Assembly: GCA_963575745.1 (NCBI GenBank)
Contig: CAUYUJ010018469.1
Location: 180,258-204,040 of the forward strand
DNA: 23,783 nt
Direction of reading: 5' to 3'
Source of the DNA: Prorocentrum cordatum
Lineage: Eukaryota > Sar > Dinophyceae > Prorocentrales > Prorocentraceae
The translations under genes were made by a program, and so were the position numbers. The notes beneath the pieces were generated by a model. That model saw only the letters and a list, made by a program, of their open reading frames with translations. It was not told where the DNA came from and made no database searches. The first letter of the stretch is position 1, and each line of letters begins with the position of its first letter. This document shows positions 1 to 9,009 of this stretch, piece by piece.

Positions 1-440
1 AGATGTCACGGAAACGGTGCGGCTCAGTGCTGATGTGTGAGAGCGGCCCCTTGGCACTCGTGGCAGAGCACAGCAGTTTGGCGAGAGCGAGTTGCGACGC
101 GTGGTCACGATAAGGGGGAGCACGGCATGCGAGAGCACGGCGTGCGGCTCCGACTCCAGCATCGTCTGCGACGAGGTGCGCTAAGAAACCCACCTCCGAT
201 TCCCTTCTTTCCGACCGCGGCTCCGGCACCCACTCCTGTCGCTCCGACCCCGGCTGCTTCTGAGCGGCCAGCCCATGTCGGCGCCCCAGCGCCCACCCGC
301 CGCACCCTCGCAAGTGCCTCGGCGCGGGCTGTGTCTGTCTCTGTCTGTCTATTATGGGCATGAGGGAGAGGCAAGGGAGACGATGACAGTCATGCCTCGA
401 AGGGGAACTCTGGGTTGGTCCATCGGCTAGGCATATGGGA
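1..440. other. GC-rich stretch, no recognised gene
   Basis: I see no supported gene. The overlapping plus and minus frames near 37-374 are low-complexity (Pro/Ala/Arg-rich) and show no family motif. A short imperfect TCTG microsatellite lies at about 329-352. Confidence 0.5.
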
Positions 441-460
441 CTCAATTGCCGACGATTCGC

Positions 461-668
461 GTGTCCCCACCAGGCCGGCCGGCCTGCGGCGCGCCCAGTA
501 GCTAAGTAGGCCTGTTTCCGCGCCCCGGACAGCTTCTTACTCCGCCTGCGCCTTTGCTCGCGGACGCGACCGGAAAAAAGTGTCCCCACCAGTGCGCGTC
601 AGCTGCGCTTTAACTTGACGCCGAGCGATTTGTCGCTACGGTCGCGAACAAAAAAGTATCCCCACCAG
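461..668 (+). repeat. three dispersed copies of a GTRTCCCCACCAG block
   Basis: The 13-mer GTGTCCCCACCAG occurs at 461-473 and 580-592, and as GTATCCCCACCAG at 656-668. The last two copies are each preceded by GCGA plus an A-run of six (GCGACCGGAAAAAA and GCGAACAAAAAA). The conserved block is therefore about 27 bp. Spacing is 119 and 76 bp, so this is a short dispersed repeat, not a regular tandem array. The function is unknown. Confidence 0.7.
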
Positions 669-752
669 CCCGGCGCGGCCCGCCGGTGGAGGAGAAGGAG
701 GAGGAGAAGGAACAGGAGGGCGAAGAGGAGGAATGAGGAAGAGACAGTGGAC

Positions 753-818
753 AAGGAGGAGGAGGAGGAGGAGGAGGAGGAGGAGGAGGAGGAGGAGGAG
801 GAGGAGGAGGAGGAGGAG
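753..818 (+). repeat. (GAG)n microsatellite
   Basis: An almost pure GGA/GAG trinucleotide array of about 66 bp lies downstream of an imperfect purine-rich lead-in (690-750). It produces poly-Glu, poly-Arg and poly-Ser frames that are artefacts. Confidence 0.95.
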
Positions 819-832
819 AGACATCTTGGCGA

Positions 833-1375
833 GCCCACGGCCTTTTTTGAGCGTCTTGGGTGCCTCGGGCATCCTCTTGAGACCTCTCGGGGGTCTCTTG
901 CGAGCCTCTTGGGAGCCTCTTGGAGGCCTGTTGGGGCCGTCTGGGCGCCTCTTGGGGCCCTCTTGGGGCGCTCTTGGGAGCTTCAGGGGCGCTTTTGGGG
1001 CCATCTTAGAGGACATCGATCAACAAGGAGTGGAGTCCCAATTAGGGTCGCCCCTCGGGAGCACCAAATGTCGCCTCTTGGGGCGCTCTCGTGGCGCTCG
1101 TGGAGCGCTCTTGGGCGCTCTCGGGGCCGTCTTGCCGCTTTCTTGAGCCTCTCTTGGTGGAGCCTTCTAGTGCCATCCAGGAACCATCTTGAGGCCTCGG
1201 ATGGCCATCGGAAGCGAAAAAGCGAGAAATAATATCACATTGATTATATCTAGGTTTTGGAAGGATTTTGGCCTCTTCGGGGCCTCCTTGGGGAGCTCTT
1301 TGGCCACTTGGAGCCGGCTTGGAGCGGTCTTGGGGTCTCTTGGAGCATTTCGGAAGCCATCTTGAGGCATCTTGG
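833..1375 (+). repeat. degenerate TCTTGGGGCC-type repeat field, left part
   Basis: Dozens of variants of TCTTGG(G/A)GCC separated by a few bases fill this stretch, often as CTCTTGGGAGCC, CTCTTGGGGCGC or CCATCTTGAGG. The period is irregular (about 10-20 bp). The same repeat resumes in the same orientation at 2499-2575, on the far side of the foldback element, which suggests one field was split by an insertion. All reading frames through it are low-complexity Leu/Gly/Arg. Confidence 0.8.
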
Positions 1376-1410
1376 GATATCTGAAAGAGCGTGTTCTATC
1401 GCTGCTGGCG

Positions 1411-1625
1411 GAAAACCGGGGGGGGTCACTACCGGTTCGAACCCGAACCCCCCCCTCCCCTGCTCCGGAAAACCGGGGGGGTCACTACTGGTTCGAGCCC
1501 CTCCCCCCCTCCCCCCCCCCAGTCCATCATGAAAAGGGGGGGGCGCTGCCGGTTCGACCCCCCCCCCCTCGAAAACCGGGGGGGTCACTACCGGTTCGAA
1601 CCCCCCCCTCGAAAACCCGGGGGGG
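1411..1625 (+). repeat. left-arm repeats GAAAACC-G(n)-TCACTACCGGTTCGAA
   Basis: Five copies begin at 1411, 1468, 1531, 1571 and 1611. Copy three is degenerate (GCGCTGCCGGTTCGAC) and copy five is cut short where the minisatellite begins. Each copy is bounded by C-runs and G-runs, so a single copy can itself fold G-run against C-run. Confidence 0.8.
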
Positions 1626-1627
1626 TG

Positions 1628-2225
1628 CGGACAGTGGTGGGGACGGTGGTGGTGGGGACAGTGGTGAGGGGACAGCGGGACAGTGGTGGGGACAGTGGGA
1701 CAGTGGTGGGGACGGTAGTGGTGGGGACAGTGGTGAGGACAATGGTGGGAACAGTAGGACAGTGGTGGGGACGGTGGTGGTGGGGACAGTGGTGTGGGGA
1801 CAGTGGGAATGTGGTGGAAACAGTGGGACAGTGGAGGGTACAGTGGTGGTGGGGACGGTGGTGAAGGCGGTGGCGAGGACGGCGGTGGGACAATGGGACA
1901 GAGGTACAGTGGGGACAGTGGTGGGGACAGTGGGGACAGTGTGGGAACAGTGGGACAGCTCAGTGGGACAGCGGAGGAGTCAGTGGGACAGTGGGGACAG
2001 TGGGGATAGTCGGGCAGTGGTTGGGGCCGTGGAGAAAGTGGGGAGAGTGGAACCGTGGTGGGAACAGTGGTGGGGACAGTGGGGACAGTGCGACAGTGGT
2101 GGGGGCACTGGTGGGGACAGTAGGGACGGTGGTGGAACCAGTGGGGACAGTGGTGGTGAGGACAGTGGTGCTGGGAACAACAGTGGGGGATGTGGTGCGG
2201 ACGGTGGTAGGGACCGGGAGTCGTT
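1628..2225 (+). repeat. GTGGGGACAGTG minisatellite
   Basis: About 600 bp of tandem, variable 11-13 bp units based on GTGGGGACAGTG and GTGGGACAGTG, with GGTGGT insertions. Indels of one to three bases between units mean that no frame is maintained. One strand is very poor in C. Confidence 0.9.
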
Positions 2226-2250
2226 TGCTGGCGGTGAGGGGGGGGGGGGG

Positions 2251-2460
2251 GGTTCGAACCGGTAGTGACCCCCCTCCGGTTTTCGAGGGGGGGGGGGTTC
2301 GAACCGGTAGTGACCCCCCTGGTTTTCGAGGGGGGGGGGGGGGGTAGGGGGGGGGTTTTGTAGGGGGGGGGGGGGCGGGGGGGTCCAGCAGGGGGGGGGG
2401 AATTTCGGAGGGAGGGGTGGGACCCCTGGGTTCCGGAGGAAGAGGGGGGGGGAATTTTCC
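2251..2460 (-). repeat. right-arm repeats, inverted relative to 1411-1625
   Basis: Two clear copies read GGTTCGAACCGGTAGTGACC followed by a C-run, (C)CGGTTTTCGAG and a G-run. They are the reverse complement of the left-arm unit. From 2340 to 2460 there are G-runs with degenerate remnants such as GGAATTTCGGAGG and GGAATTTTCC. Confidence 0.8.
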
Positions 2461-2498
2461 ACAGTAAAGCGGCGGTGGATCACGCTCTCTCGGATATC

Positions 2499-2575
2499 TT
2501 GAGCCATCTTGGAGCTCCTCTTGGGCTCTCCGAGGCGCTCTTGGAGCCATCTTGGGCCATCGTGGACGTTCCAAC
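2499..2575 (+). repeat. TCTTGG-type repeat field, right part
   Basis: Continues the 833-1375 field in the same orientation, with GAGCCATCTTGGAGC, CTCTTGGGCTC and GAGCCATCTTGGGCC. It supports the reading that the foldback element is an insertion. Confidence 0.7.
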
Positions 2576-3943
2576 CCCTCGGGGGGCCCCCCGTCCAGGT
2601 CCAGGGGAGGGGGGAGGGGGAGGGGTAAGCCCCTCCCCGAAGGTGATGCGTGGCAGACGGAAGACACAACTCCCTGGACCATCTACGCGCCCGCGCGGCG
2701 GGGGGTAGGGGTGGTGGGGGTCGGAGCCCGGCGCTCTGCTCTTGCACGCGTCACGAAGCCCTGGTCGCCTTGGTCGGGGCCACCTTTGGGAAGGGGGCAG
2801 GAGCTTGGACGACAGATTTCAAGTAGCGTTTTCAAGTTGCCTCCACTTCAGTCCATCCTTGTTTTCTGGCATCCGAAGGTTCGGCAAGAGTGGAGGTGCC
2901 TTTTTTCGCTTATTCGTTTCCCCAGTCATTCCCCACTGCCAGGTACCACTCGTGGGTTACTTGGGGCAGTGAAACGCCGTCAGCATGGGCTGATACTGAC
3001 AACCGAAAATCTCGGTCCCGAGACGGGGAGGCCCTGATCTGTATATGAATGCCTGCGTTCAGGTGTTGACGCGACGTGACGCTCGACCAAGGGCCATCGG
3101 CCATGCGGACCAATCCAAGAAAATCAGAGTAAGTGAGCGGCAATCTCTTTACGTCGGCGGCCAGGCAGTGGTCGTCTGCGCCAGCGGAAAGAGCTAGAAC
3201 TGGGATGCCGCTGAAGCGAATCGTGCCACACTGCAGGGGGGGGGGAGGGAGGCACAGGAGGTGGCCGAAGTGAGGGAGCGTCACACGGGGGCAATGCTCC
3301 GTGACCGCGAGCACTGCGATGTGTCCCGCGGCCGGTGACGTCTGGGGATGCAGGCGCTCCGTGGCGTCCCCAAAAGAGAGTTGCGGCGCGCAGCTCGCCC
3401 GCTGGCGCCGCGAGTTTGACGACAGTCCACCCCGCCGAGCGGAGGAGGGCCTCGGCCACCCTAAGAAACACGACGCGTCGGCTCCTGCGTAGCGGGTTGG
3501 GACTCGTACGTTGAGGCGGCTGGGCGACGGGCGCGGGCAGCTGCACGAGGCCACACACAGCAGGAAGAGTCCTGTGCCGATTCGACAGCAAAATTTTGTC
3601 GACGGGGGGGGATGGGGGAGAGCAAGGAGGCGGAAGAAGAGAAGAAGCAGGAGGCGACGGCATGGATTGGATGGAGAGGGAAGCGGGAGTTGGCGGAATA
3701 CGACGGCACCGGCGATGATTTTGACAGCGAGGGCGCCGTTGATGACGAGGATCCTGATGGGAGAGGTCATGATCTTGTGGATGAGGATCAGGGTGGGGCG
3801 ATCGTAGTGATGATGGTAGTTCTTGTGGTGGTGATGATGGTGGCATGACGAGCATGGTGTCGTGATCGCGACGACGATGGCGAAGACGATTTCTAATGTA
3901 ACCCGGAACATGTACGATGGAAAGATCAGGAATGAGGAATCAT
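2576..3943. other. no recognised gene
   Basis: Moderately GC-rich unique-looking DNA. A minus-strand frame is open from about 3500 to 2910 and reads as mixed, non-repetitive protein. Its third-position usage is not GC-biased like the retroelement pieces elsewhere, and no family motif is recognised, so I do not call it a gene. GA-rich DNA precedes the GAT array from about 3610. Confidence 0.4.
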
Positions 3944-4019
<76 letters not shown>

Positions 4020-4028
4020 CGATGATGC

Positions 4029-4076
<48 letters not shown>

Positions 4077-4095
4077 GGATGAGGATGATGATGAG
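3944..4095 (+). repeat. (GAT)n microsatellite
   Basis: About 150 bp of GAT/ATG/TGA with a few substitutions (GAC, GCT, GAG). The plus frames give poly-Asp and poly-Met and the minus frames poly-His and poly-Ile. These are artefacts. Confidence 0.95.
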
Positions 4096-4492
4096 GGACC
4101 AGTTCGAGGAACACCAGAGGAGCAGGATGAGCAGGATAGGGAGGAGAAAGAGGAGGAGAAGGATGAGAAGCATGCAGTCTCCTCCTCAGCCTCAGCCTTT
4201 CATTCCCTCCCCCTCAACCTTCCATTCCCTCCCTCCTTTTCTCCCCGTGTCCTCCCTCGCGCTCCTTATTTTGCCCAGTCATTCTTCTCGTCTCTTCCCA
4301 CTTTTGCTCTTGTTTGGATTTTCTATGGGTTTTTCATTCTCTCGGCAAGTGTCGTTTAGACAAGCGCCCTCGAAGACGAGAAGCCCGAAGTGAACCTCCC
4401 CCCTCCTTCTCCTCCCCTCTCTGGGATCCTCTGTCGTGCGTGTTGCCAGTGTCGTCATAAGCTCTTCGTGTGCTCCCTCGTGGATTTTTTAT
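4096..4492. other. no recognised gene between arrays
   Basis: GA-rich, then CT-rich, then unique sequence. The frames crossing it are extensions of the flanking microsatellite frames. Confidence 0.5.
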
Positions 4493-4524
4493 TTATCGTC
4501 GTTGTCGCTGTCGTCGTCGTCGCT

Positions 4525-4583
<59 letters not shown>

Positions 4584-4603
4584 AGCGCCGTCGTCGTCGT
4601 CGC

Positions 4604-4656
<53 letters not shown>

Positions 4657-4682
4657 TCGCCGTCGCCGTCGCCGTCGTCGCT
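4493..4682 (+). repeat. (GTC)n microsatellite
   Basis: About 190 bp of GTC/TCG/CGT units with interspersed GCC. The other strand is (GAC)n. Confidence 0.95.
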
Positions 4683-4828
4683 GGCCGAGGCGCCAGGGCA
4701 GCCCCGAGCGGGAGCGCCTGGAGCCCCGCGGCGCCCCCGCCGCGGCGCCGTGGAGGCCCTGGCCCTCCGGCCAGCCCTGGCGGTCGGGGCGGGCCGAAGC
4801 CACGGCGGGGGGGAGACGGCGCGGGGGG

Positions 4829-4990
4829 CCTCCTCCTCCTCCTCCTCCTCCTGCTCCTCCTCCTCCTCCGCCTCCTCCTCCTCCTCCTCCGCCTCCTCCT
4901 CCTCCGCCTCCGCCTTCGCCTCCGCCTCCTCCGCCTCCGCCTCCTCCTCCTCCTCCTCCTCCTCCTCCTCTTCCTCCTCCTCCCCCTCGA
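4829..4990 (+). repeat. (CTC)n microsatellite with GCC interruptions
   Basis: About 160 bp of TCC/CTC with regular GCC interruptions (TCCGCC). A 140-bp GC-rich segment (4683-4828) separates it from the GTC array. Confidence 0.95.
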
Positions 4991-5785
4991 GTAGTGATAA
5001 CATCATGACGGGGGGTTCTTCCTAATTTTCGGCCTCCTGGGGCCCTCCCTGGGCGTCGGGAGCGTCAGAAAACGACTCAGGATGCAAGCCCGGTCCCTGG
5101 GACAGGGTCGGGACCTCTGGGGGTCGAAGTAAAGAAAAAATCACTACGTCGGGGGTCATGGGAGGGAGGGTCGGCGGCGAGATGCGGGGAAGGGAGAAGG
5201 AGAAGGCCTGCTCAGCTCAGAAGCTGGTCGGACCTCTCCGAAGCCCTCGCGTCTTCCGAGAAGTTTCCTGTGTCTTCGGGGAAGGCTTAGACAATTTCTC
5301 AACTTCTCTCAGACGGCCGGTGGATTTCCGAGCCTTTTGAGTGTCCTTCTGCTTCTCACTTCCCCCCCTTGCTCACCGCCAAGAGGTCCCGCCGTCGGGG
5401 ACTCCTGCCCCCCGGGCGTCTGGAAAGTCTATACCCTTACGGCGCTGCGTAGGGGCATCATTTTTCCAGCCGCCCGGGGGGCCGGCGTCCCCGGCGGCGG
5501 ACATGTTGATTTCATACCGTTCTTCGCCCGCTGAAGGGAGGGAGGGATGATCGGATCGGATCGGCCTTCCACGAAAGCAGCGGCGCGCGACCTTGACGGC
5601 CAGGGGGGTGCAGAGCTATTCGTAGCCCCGCAGCCAAATGAGGGGGGAGGAGGGAGGAGGAGGGGGATTGAACGAGGAGGGGGACGGGGGGTGGGAAGGC
5701 GGAAGGAGGAGCGAGGGCCGAAGGCCATCTAAGTTTGTGGAGGTCGATTAATAGAGAGGAAGCGTGCTGCCAAATCATTTCCAGA
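4991..5785. other. no recognised gene
   Basis: Mixed GC-rich sequence with no motif-bearing frame. Short GGA/GGGA runs lie near 5640-5700. Confidence 0.5.
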
Positions 5786-5786
5786 T

Positions 5787-5849
5787 GTCTAAAACATGTA
5801 AAACACGTTTTTTAAACATGTAAAAGGCATGCTTAAAACATGTTTAGAC
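5787..5849. repeat. AT-rich island with 22-bp direct repeat and inverted repeat
   Basis: AAACATGT occurs at 5792-5799, 5814-5821 and 5836-5843, exactly 22 bp apart each time. The same stretch is bounded by an inverted repeat: GTCTAAAACATGT at 5787-5799 and ACATGTTTAGAC at 5838-5849, with one base missing on the right. It stands out as the most AT-rich part of a GC-rich window. A scaffold-attachment, protein-binding or small palindromic element role is possible, but none is shown. Confidence 0.75.
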
Positions 5850-5889
5850 AGTTTTCCGACATTTTTAACACATGGTATATTCAATGATA

Positions 5890-6560
5890 GGACTGTTAGA
5901 ATGTCCATTGTCATGGCATCCACAAATCTAGGTGAGCTCGCGCCCCATCTGGCGGCTCCCTCTTGATTTTGCCTCTATCCGTGGGCGCGTGATGTAGCGG
6001 ATGTGGACCTCGCTGCAAAGGCCCCATCTCGTGGCGTGCGCAGCTGGGAATTTTGGGAGCTGCTTACGTTGGAGGAGCAGGCGCACCTCCCCTCCTGCCT
6101 CCAAGGGCCGTCGCATCGCATCGCATCGCATCGCTTACGTTGGAGGAGGAGGTGGCGGATGCACAGGAGGATGGGCAGGAGGGAAAGGAGGACGAGGAAG
6201 GAGGATGACCAGGACGAACAGCGGCATCCGCAGCAGGAGTGGGAGTGGAAGGATCGGGAGAGGCAGGAGGCCCAGGGGAGGGCGGACGGGAACAGAAGGG
6301 GGGCGACAACGATGACAAATGACTTGGATCCAGACTGACTGGTCCGCGCTGGGGTGAGAGCGCCATTCTGAACGACGGGCGCAAGGCGCCGATCCGAAAA
6401 TAAGGCCCTCGCTGCAGGGGGAACGCCTTTTCGAAACACCGGAAACAATCGGATTCTAATAGCACATCGGACACATGATCTTTTGGCATCCTGTGTAAAG
6501 TAATCATCCGCGGAGGTGGCCGAGCAACTTCCGCACGAGGGAGGACGGGGATTAAGTGGC
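5890..6560. other. no recognised gene; short duplications
   Basis: GCTTACGTTGGAGGAG is duplicated at 6062-6077 and 6133-6148. Between the two copies lies a run of the pentamer GCATC (about 6113-6134). The rest shows no motif-bearing frame. Confidence 0.5.
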
Positions 6561-6561
6561 G

Positions 6562-6753
6562 ACGGCGATGATGATGTTGCTGCTGATGATATGAGGATGA
6601 TGATGATGACGATGATGATGATGCTGATGATGCTGATGCTGATGCTGATGATGATGATTCTGCTGCTGCTGCTGCTGACGATGTCTATGATGATGATGAT
6701 GGTGATGGTGGTGATGATGATGATCATGATGATGCTGCTGATGCTGTTGCTGG

Positions 6754-6788
<35 letters not shown>

Positions 6789-6790
6789 TC

Positions 6791-6836
<46 letters not shown>

Positions 6837-7080
6837 TTGACGATGATGCTGCTGCAGATGAAGATGTTGATGATGATGATGATTATGAGTATGATGATGG
6901 TTGTGGTGGTGGTGACGATGATGATGATGAATCCGCTGCTGATGATGCTGCTGATGATGATGATGCTGATGCTGCTGCTGATGATGATGATGCTGATGAT
7001 TCTCATGATGATGATTATCATCATGAGGATGGTGATGATGAGAATGAGGATGAGGATGGTGATGGTGATGATGAGGATGG

Positions 7081-7143
<63 letters not shown>

Positions 7144-7168
7144 CGATGATGATGATGATGATGATGAT

Positions 7169-7214
<46 letters not shown>

Positions 7215-7218
7215 GGAT
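6562..7218 (+). repeat. (GAT)n microsatellite, interrupted
   Basis: About 650 bp of GAT/ATG/TGA. The first half is interrupted by GCT/CTG, GAC, GGT and GTT units; the last 140 bp are nearly pure. Confidence 0.95.
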
Positions 7219-7219
7219 G

Positions 7220-7293
7220 ATGAGGAGGAGGAGGAGGAGGAGGAGGAGGAGGAGGAGGAGGAGGAGGAGGAGGAGGAGGAGGAGGAGGAGGAG
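7220..7293 (+). repeat. (GAG)n microsatellite abutting the GAT array
   Basis: About 74 bp of pure GAG units follow the GAT array directly, forming a compound GAT-GAG microsatellite. Confidence 0.95.
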
Positions 7294-7402
7294 GACCATG
7301 GAGACGAGTGACGATGGGGACGGAGGGGAAGGAGGAGAAGGAACATGAGGAAAAGGAGGAGGATGAGAACGGAGGATACGGAGCAACCGCTTTCGGAGAG
7401 AG

Positions 7403-7606
7403 GAACGTGTCCTCACGCCTGAGGTCTTCCGGCTCCAGGACCTCGATGGGCTGGCTGGCACGGCCGACCAGCTGGCCGAAGATGATCAGGGCCAGCTCCA
7501 CGTCCGAGAGCTGGTTCAGGTTGCGAGTCACCTCCACCGCATTCCGCCATTCCCGGTACTTCTTCGTCGTGCCGACGGCGCTGTCAAAGTCGGGGAGCTT
7601 CACCTG
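7403..7606 (-). pseudogene. Ty1/copia-like gag fragment (N-terminal part)
   Basis: The minus-strand frame reads LPDFDSAVGTTKKYREW, then LSDVELALIIFGQLVGRA, then IEVLEPEDLRREDTF. This is the pattern of copia-type Gag in dinoflagellate retroelements: LPxFD near the start, a YRxW helix, an AL-I-x-L-xGxA helix and a VExLExEDLxxDDxF stretch. About 68 residues remain of a protein usually several hundred long. After EDTF the similarity stops and the frame runs into GAG and GAT repeats. CTGTCGCAG followed by G directly precedes the fragment and could be a 3' splice site. Codons end mostly in G or C, unlike the neighbouring DNA. Gag would form the particle that packages the element RNA; this copy is truncated and non-functional. 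The family call is from memory of motif order. Confidence 0.6.
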
Positions 7607-7659
7607 CGACAGTTGAAGACGCGCACGTCTGGGACCACCGTCGCCGCGATCACCATCGC

Positions 7660-7855
7660 AGGCCTAGAGGTTGACACCAACACCAATATCGGCGGTGTGC
7701 CTCCACCGAGGGAAGAAGCTCCCGATCTCGGTGATGGTGGCAATATTCTGGCTGCCAAGGTTGCCGAAATATTACCACCAACAACGAAGTCCAGGATCAT
7801 CTTCCCCCTGTGGAGGCAACCCTCTGTGTTGGTGTTGGTGCCCATTCCCAGGCCT
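7660..7855. repeat. imperfect inverted repeat with 88-bp arms
   Basis: The left arm (7660-7747) and right arm (7768-7855) are equal in length, each 88 bp. They both end in AGGCCT on the outside and AATATT on the inside, around a 20-nt spacer. Shared blocks, allowing for one strand change, include TTGGTGTTGGTG, TCTTCCC, GTGGAGGC and AATATTRCCACCA. I estimate about 70 percent identity by eye. The transcript of either strand would form a long hairpin. No protein is evident inside. Confidence 0.8.
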
Positions 7856-8039
7856 CCATCACCACGATGCAAAGTCAATAGCTCAAGCTGGGTCTTGGCC
7901 ATTACGCGCAGGATCGCGCACACGTGGGCCGACCTGCGCCCGCGGAAGCCGCAGCCTCTACGCCCGCCTGCTCGAGGGTGCACGAGACCGAGGAAATCTA
8001 GGCGCTTCCTCGCCACTTGCCGTTGGCGGCGGCGCAGCG

Positions 8040-8250
8040 CGAGCACGGGCGCCCCTCCGGAACGAAGCCACCATGCTCGGTGTAGAGACGTCGTCGCGTC
8101 CAGGCGAATTGATTTTCGAAATAGGTCCTGCCAAACGCGAAAAGTGGTTGGTTACAGTCCGTACCGCGCTCCAGCACGATTATCTGCGGCCGTCTGAGGC
8201 AAGGCGTTTGGCCGGCCGATTGAATTGGGCGAGGTCGGGTGGTCGCTTCC
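8040..8250 (+). pseudogene. reverse transcriptase connection-domain fragment
   Basis: One plus frame reads ATMLGVETSSRPGELIF, then EIGPAKREKWLVTVRTALQ, then LRPSEARRLAGRLNWA. This order is typical of the segment just after the reverse transcriptase palm in dinoflagellate retroelements (DIRS-like or related): an LGV strand, a helix beginning KRxxWL, then LxPxxAxxLAGRLxWA. The palm with its YxDD motif is not present upstream in any frame, and the frame degrades after GGRF. About 65-70 residues survive, with GC-ending codons. It is on the opposite strand to the gag piece at 7403-7606, so the two are not one element. The class cannot be fixed from this part alone. Confidence 0.55.
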
Positions 8251-8307
8251 CGCCCCTTGCCCCAGGCTTGCAGGCCAGTCGCACTGGGATGACGCCCTGG
8301 CCACCAG

Positions 8308-8640
8308 GTGCACGAGGTGGAGAGCGGCGGCGACAACGACGAGCACGACGACGACCTGGAGGAGGCGCAGCGTGACAAAGACGAAGCAGGCGACCAGGAC
8401 GACGGGGAATCCGGAGACGGCGATTGGGTCTTCTTCGAGGACGGCGCCGAGGCCTACGACGAGCCGGGGCCGGGCGGCGGCGACCCCGACGACGAGGGGC
8501 TCGAAGCGCGGGAGGACCTGCAGGAGGCGCTCTTGGCAGGCCGGAGGGCGAAGCAGAAGGACAGCAACACAGCACCAGAAAAACGCGGCTCCACTGTCCC
8601 GAAGCCGCGGGGCCCCAAGAAGTGCCACACCAGCTCTCTG
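8308..8640 (+). pseudogene. acidic gag-like linker segment
   Basis: A plus frame with strongly GC-ending codons reads an acidic region (HEVESGGDNDEHDDDLEEAQ, then GDWVFFEDGAEAYDEPG) followed by a basic helix (EALLAGRRAKQKDSN) and EKRG. Copia-like Gag in dinoflagellates has a comparable acidic tract, an alanine/arginine helix and then RGF ahead of the zinc knuckle. No CCHC knuckle follows here, and the frame turns proline-rich at 8655 (a short TCC run). It could instead be an unrelated acidic protein exon. It is in a different frame from the reverse transcriptase fragment just upstream. Confidence 0.35.
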
Positions 8641-8828
8641 CATTGCGCCATTGCTCCTCCTCCTCCTCCTCCTGGTTCCTTGCGGGGAACTGGGGCCGGC
8701 CGCAAGTCGACTGACTAGCGCAGGGCACTTAGCCAGTGTGCTGATTTTCGACCAGCCAGGCCGCTGGCGCGGCGACCCAGGATGCCCTGAGGTGAAGAGC
8801 GGCGAGCGTGAGCCGTGCAACAAGGGTA

Positions 8829-9006
8829 CTCCAGATCTCGTGATGAAAGGGAGGGGGTCTGGACCCTCCAAGACAAGCCATTTCAGACCCCCCCCCGTGG
8901 GAGAACCCTCCAAAACATCGTCCCCAGACCCCCCCAAGCCTTCCAAGATAGCCTGGAAGAGACCCCCCCGAAATGAACCCCCCTCTCTTTATTACGAAAT
9001 CTGGAG
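8829..9006. mobile_element. MITE with ~31-bp terminal inverted repeats, TA-flanked (mariner/Stowaway-like)
   Basis: The left end CTCCAGATCTCGTGAT and the reverse complement of the right end, CTCCAGATTTCGTAAT, match. Similarity continues through a purine stretch ending in GAGGGGG (about 31 bp, roughly three quarters identical). TA flanks both sides (8827-8828 and 9007-9008), as expected for a Tc1/mariner-type TA target duplication. Length is 178 bp. The interior holds CCCTCCAA and C-run motifs repeated about every 35 bp and has no coding capacity. The superfamily call rests only on the TA and the CTCC start. Confidence 0.65.
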
Positions 9007-9009
9007 TAG

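Larger units (their letters stand above)
1376..2498. mobile_element. foldback element with minisatellite core
   Basis: Both ends carry GATATC (1376-1381 and 2493-2498). Reading inward, the left end GATATCTGAAAGAGCGTG matches the reverse complement of the right end, GATATCCGAGAGAGCGTG. Inside the ends lie several copies of a unit of the form GAAAACC, G-run, TCACTACCGGTTCGAA, C-run. They are in plus orientation on the left (1411, 1468, 1531, 1571, 1611) and minus orientation on the right (about 2251-2288 and 2297-2331, with further degenerate copies to about 2460). Between the arms is a 12-bp minisatellite. No transposase or reverse transcriptase is visible. The element sits inside the TCTTGG field. 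I see no convincing target-site duplication. Confidence 0.7.

Noticed and set aside
1431-2310. GGTTCGAA strings resembling a tRNA B box
   Set aside because: They are part of the foldback arm repeat. No A box, acceptor stem or cloverleaf can be drawn around them.
1350-2560. AGCCATCTTGG strings close to the dinoflagellate spliced-leader core (AGCCATTTTGG)
   Set aside because: They arise repeatedly inside the TCTTGG repeat field, differ from the leader at one base, and none is followed by the CTCAAG end. Chance within the repeat is more likely than relic leaders.
2910-3911. A 333-residue minus-strand frame
   Set aside because: The left half is partly His/Ser-rich from repeats. The right half reads like mixed protein, but codon third positions are not biased and no family is recognised.
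3862-4393. Long poly-Asp, poly-Met and poly-His frames over GAT arrays here and elsewhere
   Set aside because: They are open in several frames on both strands only because a GAT repeat contains no stop in most frames. No flanking protein domain continues in frame.
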